Shown: positions 1 to 6,750 of the stretch, piece by piece
How the letters are laid out: the number at the start of each line of letters is the position of its first letter
Numbering within the stretch: the stretch's first letter is position 1
Assembly (NCBI GenBank): GCA_002408385.1
Contig: DHSB01000231.1
Location: 2,276-12,034, forward strand
Direction of reading: 5' to 3'
DNA from: Myxococcales bacterium UBA5297
GTDB taxonomy: Bacteria > Myxococcota > Myxococcia > Myxococcales > UBA5297
Length of the DNA: 9,759 bases
Notes under the pieces: model-generated
The model's input: the letters and a program-made list of their open reading frames with translations, nothing else
What the model was told of the DNA's origin: nothing
Database searches by the model: none
Made by a program: the position numbers and the translations under genes

Positions 1-121
1 GGCGGGCCACCGCGCTCCGCGGCTGCCTCAAACCTTCTATCCGGCCACCTGCTTCCGAGGGGAGTCACGCCATCCTGCTGGCCATGAAGTACCCGGGCGA
101 GAAACACCCATCCGGGGTGGC

Positions 122-415
122 GTGCTCCACCTTGCATCCCCCGTGAGGCACCCAGCCGCGCCCGTGAGGCGCCTTGCCGCGGCCGTGAGGCGCCTTGCTG
201 CGCCCGTGAGGCACCCAGCCGCGCCCGTGAGGCGCCTTGCCGCGGGCGTGAGGCACCCAGCCGCGGGCGTGAGGCGCCTTGCCGCGGGCGTGACGCACCC
301 AGCCGCGCCCGTGAGGCCCGCAGCCGCGGCCGTGAGGCCCGCAGCCGCGGCCGTGAGGCGCCCTGCCGCGGCCGTGAGGCACCCGGTACCGGCCGTGAGC
401 CGCGCGTGACGCGAT
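122..415. repeat. 21-bp tandem repeat array (about 13-14 units)
   Basis: A GTGAG (once GTGAC) start recurs exactly every 21 bp at 143, 164, 185, 206, 227, 248, 269, 290, 311, 332, 353, 374 and 395. A degenerate unit precedes at 122 and a shortened one follows at 406. Each unit reads GTGAGGC, then a variable core, then a CCGCG-type end with three changing bases. The core is ACCCAG (type A) or GCCTTG (type B), with a third form CCGCAG at 311 and 332. The order is roughly A B B A B A B A C C B A, so part of the array alternates A and B as a 42-bp unit. Where two B units adjoin (164-205), GGCGCCT and AGGCGCC can pair around a GC-rich loop. Because 21 is a multiple of three, several frames stay open as false heptad proteins. 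The array ends 64 bp before the start of the gene at 480. Its function is unknown; it looks like a minisatellite. Positions 1-121 hold nothing I can assign. Confidence 0.93.
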
Positions 416-1867
416 CGGGGCCTCTCCAACGTATCGACCGCCTCCCTACCTTCGGGCGTCGTCCGTCACGGAGGCGCCCATGTCGATCGAGCGGTTCGTC
501 AGCGAAGGACTCGCCCACAACTCCTACATCGTCGCCGACGGCGGCGAGGCCGCGGTCATCGATCCGCGGCGCGACGTCGACGTCTACCTCGACCTCGCGC
601 GCGAGAACGGCCTGCGCATCCGCTACGTGCTCGAGACCCATCGCAACGAGGACTACGTCATCGGCTCGAGCGCGCTCGCCAAGCTGACCGGGGCCACCGT
701 GCTGCACTCGAGCAGGCTCGCCTTCGACTACGGCACGCCCGTGCACGAGGGCGATCGCTTTGGCGTCGGCAGCCTGGAGCTGCGCGTCCTCGAGACCCCC
801 GGCCACACCGACGAGAGCCTCTCCTTCGTGCTCGGCGAAACGAAGGCCCGCGGCGACGCCTTCATGGTCTTCACCGGCGACACGCTCTTCGTCGGCGAGG
901 TGGGCCGCATCGATCTCTATGGCGAGTCGGAGCGGCCGCGCCTGGCCGCGGCGCTCTACGAGAGCCTCTTCGGCAAGCTCCTGCCGCTCGGCGACGGGGT
1001 GATCCTCGCCCCGGCTCACGGCGGCGGCTCGGTCTGCGGCGGGCACATCTCGGCGCGCCAGCACTCGACGCTCGGTTACGAACGGCGCCACAACCCGCGC
1101 CTGGTCGAGCCGGGCCGCGAGGCGTTCGTGCGCGCGCTGCTCGCTCAGGAGCTCGTCCGCCCGCCCTACTTCCGGCGGATGGAGGAGCTCAACGAACACG
1201 GCGACCCGGCCGTCTTCGCGCGCGCGCCGTCGCTCGTGCCGCTGCGCACCGGCGAATTCGAGGAGCGGCTCAGGGCGGGCGCCATCGCCATCGACGCGCG
1301 CATGCCCCAGGCCTTTGCTGGCGGGCACGTGCCGGGCTCGTACAACGTCTGGCTCGAGGGATTGCCCGTGTACCTGCCCTGGGTCATCTCGCACGACACG
1401 CCGCTGGTGCTGGTCCTGCCGGAGCAGGCGAGCGTCGAGCAGGTCGCGCGCATGCTGCTGCGCATCGGGTTCGACCGGGTCGAGGGCTACCTGCGCGGCG
1501 GCTTCACGAGCTGGCAGGAGGAAGGCCGCGAGATAGCGCACGTCGGCACGCTCTCGACCGCGGAGCTGCGCCGGTGGGTCGAGAGCCAGGCCGACGTCGC
1601 CATCGTCGACGTCCGCCAGCCCGGCGAGTGGGAGAAGGGTCTGGTGCCCGGCGCGCGCCCGATCTTCGTGGGCGAGCTCGAGCGGCGCATCGACGAGCTA
1701 CCGGGCGACCGCCCCGTCGTCACGATGTGCAGCTCGGGCAACCGTGGAGGCATCGCGGCGAGCATCCTCGCTCGCCACGGCTTCCACCACGTCTTCAACT
1801 ACCTCGGCGGCTTCGGCGCTTGGAAGGCGAGCGGTCTGCAGACCGTGAAGCTCGAGAGGGCGCAGGC

Positions 1868-3001
<1,134 letters not shown>

Positions 3002-3563
3002 GTCGCTGCTCCCTTCGGATGTCGGCCGGCGCGCCTGCGCCGGAACTGAGGCCGGCCTCGAGTGCCGAGGGCGCGGCCGGAGGATTCAGGTCGAGTGCGG
3101 ATAGAACAGCGCTGAGCCGCACTTGTTCGCTGGGAAGGATAACCGAGGGCGCCGGTCGAGAGTTGACAGTCGTGAGTCGGTAGGGGCGCATGGCAATGCG
3201 CCCGTCCAGAAATCGAGCACGAGCTTGCGACGAAGACGCGCCGGGCGCGAGGGCGGATCGAACTGCTCCTCGGGCGGGGAGGGGGCGGGCCAAACGCAGC
3301 CACGCGGTGCCTCCGTTGCGCGTTCAATCAGGACACAGCCGGGCAAGGCGCCCGCGTGAAGCTTGTACCCCTCGATTTCGCTGGGGCTGTATCGCGACGG
3401 CTCTGGAGCTCGTGACCGATGGCCGGGATGGCTCTCGATTGCGCGCGCGCTGACCGCGCCGGCCGGCGAGGGTGCCCGAGCGCCCGATGCCCATCGGCAC
3501 ACCGGCGCAGAATGGCACGCGGTCTGCCGCAGGTGACCAGGCGGGCCCGTCGTCCAAAGGCTT
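3002..3563. other. Long intergenic region without a convincing gene
   Basis: About 560 bp separate the DUF362 start from the stop of the small gene to its right. Open frames exist on both strands, but their translations are Arg/Pro/Ser/Ala-rich, lack recognisable motifs and overlap each other, as expected of noncoding GC-rich DNA. The part near 3120-3210 is less GC-rich and holds a heptamer tract plus a hairpin, annotated separately. The DUF362 promoter should lie in the left part, but I found no clear -35/-10 pair. No RNA gene was recognised. Confidence 0.6.
3161..3203. repeat. Heptamer tract followed by a perfect 8-bp hairpin
   Basis: Three AGT-starting heptamers (AGTTGAC, AGTCGTG, AGTCGGT) run from 3161 to 3181. 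They lead into a perfect inverted repeat: GGGCGCAT (3184-3191), loop GGCA, ATGCGCCC (3196-3203). The layout resembles dispersed intergenic palindromic repeats found in many large bacterial genomes. No T-run follows on either strand, so it is a poor terminator. It lies 160-200 bp upstream of the DUF362 start. A related heptamer tract occurs at 9684-9710. Confidence 0.75.
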
Positions 3564-3821
3564 CTAGCTCGTCTCGATCACCGCGGCGAGCTCGTCGTCG
3601 GTGGCGAACAGCTCGGCGACCTCCTTCTGGCCGAGCAGCCACTGAGCGAGCCTTTCAGCCCGCGCCCGCGAGTCGGAGTCGGTCTCGAGCACCTGCGAGA
3701 TTCCCGCGGCGAGCTTGGTCTGGTCACTGCCGCCCTCGAGCTCGAGCAGTCTCTGCTCGAGGAGGCGGTCGAGGAGCCTTTCGGCCCGGCTGCGAGTCTC
3801 GCTGGCTGTCGTCTCATTCAT
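3564..3821 (-). CDS. Small hypothetical protein with an internal duplication
   Basis: This 85-residue acidic protein is not one I recognise. It appears to be two copies of one helical unit. RSRAERLLDRLLEQ (10-23) aligns with RARAERLAQWLLGQ (52-65), with 9 of 14 positions identical. Each copy is followed by an acidic stretch and a LAA(G/V)I segment (37-41 and 78-82) leading to ETD or ETS. The predicted structure is amphipathic helices, without a signal peptide, membrane segment or cysteines. The ATG at 3821 has GAGGTGG (3834-3828) six bases upstream, and an in-frame TAG at 3827-3825 rules out a longer form. A second ATG at 3817 is in another frame. It lies on the same strand as the prenyltransferase gene but 316 bp away, so operon membership is uncertain. 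It could bind a partner or regulate something, but nothing in the sequence shows this. The ribosome site and clean duplication support a real gene. Confidence 0.62.
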   Translation of the reverse strand: MNETTASETRSRAERLLDRLLEQRLLELEGGSDQTKLAAGISQVLETDSDSRARAERLAQWLLGQKEVAELFATDDELAAVIETS

Positions 3822-4137
3822 TCCCTACCACCTCGTGCGCGCGAGAGGCCTTCCGGGCCACTTCGCAATCAATAGCTTGGCAATCGCCTGCTCGACGACC
3901 ACCAGCGAACTGTCAATAACCTCCAAGCGAGTCTCCCCGCCCGGCAACCCCTCGGTCTTCTCGGAGAGGCCCGGCCGTACCTTGGTGACGGTACGGACCT
4001 GCCGCGCCCCTGCGGAAGTGCTCGACCGGATCTCTTCTAGAGTCTCCCCAACCAGAGTGCTCCCGCCTTTCCATCCATGCCGGCCGATGCCAGAGCGAGC
4101 CTCGAAGGCGCACCAACGCTCACTCGGCTGCCAGCCG
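3822..4137 (-). other. Gap with an open, ATG-less minus-strand frame; possible gene remnant
   Basis: These 316 bp lie between the prenyltransferase stop and the small gene. On the minus strand, the frame ending at TAG 3827-3825 is open back into the prenyltransferase gene, at least to 4160. Its last 75 or so codons look protein-like: a charged stretch near 4030-3960, then a Val/Ile/Ala/Leu-rich amphipathic segment with VVVEQAIAKLLIAKW at about 3899-3855, and mostly G or C at third positions. There is no in-frame ATG. Possible rare starts are CTG at 4055 (GGGAG four bases upstream) and TTG at 3947. It may be a decayed gene, a frameshifted 5' end or chance. It is in the same frame as the downstream small gene, separated by TAG and one codon. 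Confidence 0.3.
3975..3996. repeat. 7-bp inverted repeat (possible operator or hairpin)
   Basis: CCGTACC (3975-3981) and GGTACGG (3990-3996) are perfect reverse complements separated by eight bases. The site lies about 150 bp upstream of the small gene and 140 bp downstream of the prenyltransferase gene. It could be a dimeric regulator site or a weak transcript hairpin. No T-run follows, so terminator function is doubtful, and it may be chance. Confidence 0.4.
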
Positions 4138-5082
4138 TCACAGATAGAGCACCGCCCCGACGATCGCGGTGAACAGAGCGATATCGACGAGCAGCGGCAC
4201 GTCGCTCAGCAGCAGCTTCTCCGGGCTGCCCCCCTCGTTGCGCCGGTAGATCAGGTACAGGTAGCGGAAGATGCCGTAGACGACGAAGGGGATGGTGAAC
4301 TTGAGGTTGTCGGTGCCGAACTTGCGCACCGTCTCCTCGCTCATCGTGTAGAGCGCGTAGGAGACGACCGTGGAGGCGGTCACCACCGAGATGAGCTGAT
4401 CGAGCAGCGGCAGCGACAGCTCGCTCAGGTTCGCCCGGTGCGAGGCGGCCTCCTTGTCGAGCAGCGCCAGCTCGGCGCGCCGCTTGGAGAAGCCCAGGAA
4501 CAGCGAGAGCAGGAAGGTGCAGAGGTAGAGCCAGTTCGAGATGGGCACGTCGATGGCGAGCGCGCCGGTCGCCACCCGCACGACGAAGCCGGTGCCGATG
4601 GCGATGACGTCGAGGATGACGAGCCGCTTGAGCAGCCCGGTATAGGCGACCTGCAGGCCGAGGTAGCCGAGGGCTCCGAAGAAGGCGGGCGTCCCAAGGA
4701 ACCAGAACGCCGCCAGGCCGCTCGCGCCCAGCGCGAGGCCCAAGCCGATGGCCAACCCGGTTCCGACCTCGCCGCTGGCGATGGGGCGGAAGCGCTTGGT
4801 CGGATGGAGCCTGTCGTGGTCGCGATCGGCGAGGTCGTTGAAGACGTAGACCGCACTCGAGAGCAGGCAGAAGGCGACCGTCGCCACAATCGCCCGCAGC
4901 GCGAGAGAGGGCTCGAGCGCCTTGTGGGCGAAGACGAGCGGCGCGAGGACGGCCGCGTTCTTGGTCCACTGGCGCGGCCGCAGCGCGCGGACGACGGCGA
5001 GCGGGAGCGGCGACGGAGCCGGGGCCTTCGGGGACTCGCTGCCCGCCGGTTCAAGCGTGCTGAGGGCCTGTAGATCAGCCAC
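4138..5082 (-). CDS. UbiA-family polyprenyl-phosphate phosphoribosyltransferase-like protein (DPPR synthase-like)
   Basis: This 314-residue integral membrane protein belongs to the UbiA superfamily and resembles decaprenyl-phosphate phosphoribosyltransferase (Rv3806c type). That enzyme joins phosphoribosyl pyrophosphate to a polyprenyl phosphate, giving the lipid-linked pentose phosphate used for arabinan precursors. Visible motifs are RPRQWTKN (35-42) after a soluble N-terminus, the polar NDLADRDHD motif (82-90) followed by HPTKRFRPIASG (93-104), and LDVIAIGTGFVVRVATGA (157-174). A further conserved stretch, LFLGFSKRRAEL, is at 194-205. About eight or nine hydrophobic segments span 44-80 and 105-314, as expected of UbiA enzymes. 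The start is GTG at 5082, with GGGG about nine bases upstream; no better start was seen. It follows UDP-glucose dehydrogenase by 112 bp on the same strand and may be cotranscribed, suggesting envelope or exopolysaccharide synthesis. The family is firm. The phosphoribosyl specificity is inferred from motifs, and the lipid acceptor in this organism is unknown. Confidence 0.92.
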   Translation of the reverse strand: MADLQALSTLEPAGSESPKAPAPSPLPLAVVRALRPRQWTKNAAVLAPLVFAHKALEPSLALRAIVATVAFCLLSSAVYVFNDLADRDHDRLHPTKRFRPIASGEVGTGLAIGLGLALGASGLAAFWFLGTPAFFGALGYLGLQVAYTGLLKRLVILDVIAIGTGFVVRVATGALAIDVPISNWLYLCTFLLSLFLGFSKRRAELALLDKEAASHRANLSELSLPLLDQLISVVTASTVVSYALYTMSEETVRKFGTDNLKFTIPFVVYGIFRYLYLIYRRNEGGSPEKLLLSDVPLLVDIALFTAIVGAVLYL

Positions 5083-5148
5083 GTGGATTCCCCGTCGTCC
5101 CGATGAAACCGTAGAGGCGGCTCATGCCCTCCGCCGACGCCCGGCATT

Positions 5149-5166
5149 GGCCGACTCCAATCGGCC
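5149..5166. repeat. Short hairpin between the dehydrogenase and prenyltransferase genes
   Basis: GGCCGA (5149-5154) pairs with TCGGCC (5161-5166) around a six-base loop. An overlapping alternative pairs ATTGG (5146-5150) with CCAAT (5157-5161). On the minus strand it lies about 30 bp after the dehydrogenase stop. It is not followed by T residues, so it is more likely an RNA stability or attenuation element, or chance, than a terminator. Confidence 0.35.
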
Positions 5167-5194
5167 GCTTGATCTTCCGGCGAACCGCGGCTCG

Positions 5195-6493
5195 CTAGCG
5201 CCGCCCGATGCCGTGGTACACGAAGCCGCGCTCGCGCATCTTCGCCGGGTCGAAGAGGTTGCGACCGTCGAAGACGACCGGGGTCTTCATCAGGGCCTTC
5301 ATGCGCTCGAAGTCCGGGTGCCGGAACTCGTTCCACTCGGTGACGATGCACAGCGCGTCGGCGCCCTCGATGGCCTCGTAGGGCCCCGGACAGAAGAGCA
5401 CGCGGTCGCCGAAGATCTTCCTGGCGACCTCGGTGGCGACCGGGTCGGTCACCTGCACGCGCGCGCCCTTGCCCACCAGGCCCTCGATGATCTCGATGGA
5501 AGGGGCCTCGCGCATGTCGTCGGTCTTCGGCTTGAAGGCCAGGCCCCAGACGCCGAAGACCTTGCCGTTGAGGTCGCCGAAGTGCTTGACGGCCTTCTCG
5601 ACGAGCACCTTCTTCTGCCGCGCGTTGATGCGCTCGACCGTGCGCAGCATGTCGTATTCGAGCCCGTGCTGCTGGGCGCTGGCGATGAGCGCCTTGACGT
5701 CCTTGGGGAAGCAGCTTCCGCCGTAGCCGACGCCGGGGAAGAGGAACGGGTAGCCGATGCGCCGGTCGGCACCCATGCCCTTGCGCACCAGGTCGACGTC
5801 GGCGCCGACGCGCTCGCAGAGCTGGGCGATCTCGTTCATGAAGCTGATGCGCACCGCGAGCATCGCGTTCGAGGCGTACTTGGTCAGCTCGGCCGAGCGC
5901 GGGTCCATGAAGAGGATGGGGTTCTCGGTGCGCACGAAGGGCGCGTAGAGCTCGCCCATGATCTTGCGGGCCCGCTCGCTCTCGACGCCGATCACCACGC
6001 GGTCGGGCTTCATGAAGTCGTCGATGGCCGCCCCTTCCTTGAGGAACTCAGGGTTGGAGACCACGTCGAACTCGACGTCGGTGACCTTGCGGATCTCCTC
6101 GCGCACCTTGTCGGCGGTGCCCACCGGCACGGTGCTCTTGTCGACGACCACCGCATAGCCGGTGAGCGCCTTGCCTATCTCGCGGGCCGCGGCGAGCACG
6201 TGCTGCAGGTCGGCCTCGCCGTTCTCGTCGGGCGGGGTGCCCACGGCGATGAAGACGACGTCGGCGCCGGCGACCCCCGACCTCAGGTCGGTCGAGAAGG
6301 TGAGCCGGCCGTCCTTGACGTTGCGCTTGAGAAGCTCCTCGAGGCCCGGCTCGTAGATGGGGACCCCGCCGGAGTTGAGCAGCTCGATCTTCGCCGCGTC
6401 GCGGTCGATGCAGACGACGTCGTTGCCGCTGTCCGCGAAGCAGGTCCCGGCGACCAGGCCCACGTATCCACTGCCGATGACGGAGATCTTCAT
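5195..6493 (-). CDS. ugd: UDP-glucose 6-dehydrogenase
   Basis: This 432-residue cytoplasmic enzyme should oxidise UDP-glucose twice with NAD+ to give UDP-glucuronate, a precursor of capsule, exopolysaccharide and LPS sugars. The N-terminal Rossmann domain starts with MKISVIGSGYVG (GxGxxG at 7-12) and has Asp30 after the second strand. Further family motifs are VGTPP (84-88), DKSTVPVGT (118-126) and NPEFLKEG (147-154). The catalytic core is complete: Lys205 and Asn209 in TKYASNA, and the nucleophile Cys261 with Asp265 in GYGGSCFPKD (257-265). These are each one residue beyond the Streptococcus pyogenes numbering. The C-terminal UDP-binding domain includes GLAFKPKTDDMREAPS (317-332) and ends with FDGRNLFDP. 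Length is normal. The frame runs 86 codons further upstream, but the ATG at 6493 gives the true N-terminus and has AGGAG (6508-6504) ten bases upstream. The paralogue GDP-mannose dehydrogenase is less likely. It probably forms a unit with the UbiA-type gene downstream. Confidence 0.96.
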   Translation of the reverse strand: MKISVIGSGYVGLVAGTCFADSGNDVVCIDRDAAKIELLNSGGVPIYEPGLEELLKRNVKDGRLTFSTDLRSGVAGADVVFIAVGTPPDENGEADLQHVLAAAREIGKALTGYAVVVDKSTVPVGTADKVREEIRKVTDVEFDVVSNPEFLKEGAAIDDFMKPDRVVIGVESERARKIMGELYAPFVRTENPILFMDPRSAELTKYASNAMLAVRISFMNEIAQLCERVGADVDLVRKGMGADRRIGYPFLFPGVGYGGSCFPKDVKALIASAQQHGLEYDMLRTVERINARQKKVLVEKAVKHFGDLNGKVFGVWGLAFKPKTDDMREAPSIEIIEGLVGKGARVQVTDPVATEVARKIFGDRVLFCPGPYEAIEGADALCIVTEWNEFRHPDFERMKALMKTPVVFDGRNLFDPAKMRERGFVYHGIGRR

Positions 6494-6564
6494 CCTCTGG
6501 CTGCTCCTCGACTTCGGGTATCCCGCCCACGCCGGCATTGGTGGGAAAGGGCGGAAAGTTCGCC

Positions 6565-6592
6565 ATCTTACGGAAGGCGTTCCGGACTGCAA
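6565..6592 (-). promoter_or_regulatory. Candidate sigma-70-like promoter for the dehydrogenase gene
   Basis: On the minus strand TTGCAG (6592-6587) and TAAGAT (6570-6565) are separated by 16 bases. TAAGAT matches four of six bases of the -10 consensus; the -35 match is weaker. It lies in the gap after the protease terminator, about 70 bp before the dehydrogenase start, so position and orientation fit. This is pattern matching only. Confidence 0.27.
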
Positions 6593-6695
6593 CGGAATCG
6601 GTCGTGCCGGCGGCGAATCGTGCGGCGCGCCGATCGGCGCCCCGAGGGCTTGCGCCGCGGCAGGGCGACCGGCCCCACGCGTCCCCGCAAATCGA

Positions 6696-6728
6696 GCGGC
6701 CGCTCGCCGGAGAAGCGCGAGCGGCCGC
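6696..6728 (-). terminator. Strong hairpin after the M16 protease gene
   Basis: GCGGCCGCTCGC (6696-6707) and GCGAGCGGCCGC (6717-6728) are perfect 12-bp reverse complements around a nine-base loop. On the minus strand the hairpin begins 22 bases after the protease stop codon. It is followed by TCGATTTG, with only three consecutive T residues. Position and stem strength fit a transcription terminator with a weak U-tract, or a 3'-end protecting hairpin. It separates the protease from the dehydrogenase unit. Confidence 0.72.
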
Positions 6729-6750
6729 GAACGAGCACGGGAGGGGCGCA

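Noticed and set aside
3..146. Plus-strand frame open from the window edge to TGA at 144-146, possibly the 3' end of a gene
   Set aside because: Only about 47 residues without a recognisable motif, the end runs into the repeat array, and the upstream part is outside the window. Not enough support for a call.
122..415. CRISPR-like repeat array
   Set aside because: Units are directly adjacent at 21 bp with no unique spacers, and no cas gene is present.
37..429. Open frames on both strands across the 21-bp repeats, encoding heptad-repeat proteins rich in Ala, Arg, Gly, His or Pro
   Set aside because: A 21-bp unit keeps frames open automatically. The translations are low-complexity in every frame, and no ribosome site or unique domain flanks them.
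3086..3502. 138-residue minus-strand frame in the long intergenic region
   Set aside because: Its composition is arbitrary, its C-terminal part is a translation of the heptamer tract and hairpin, and other frames overlap it equally well.
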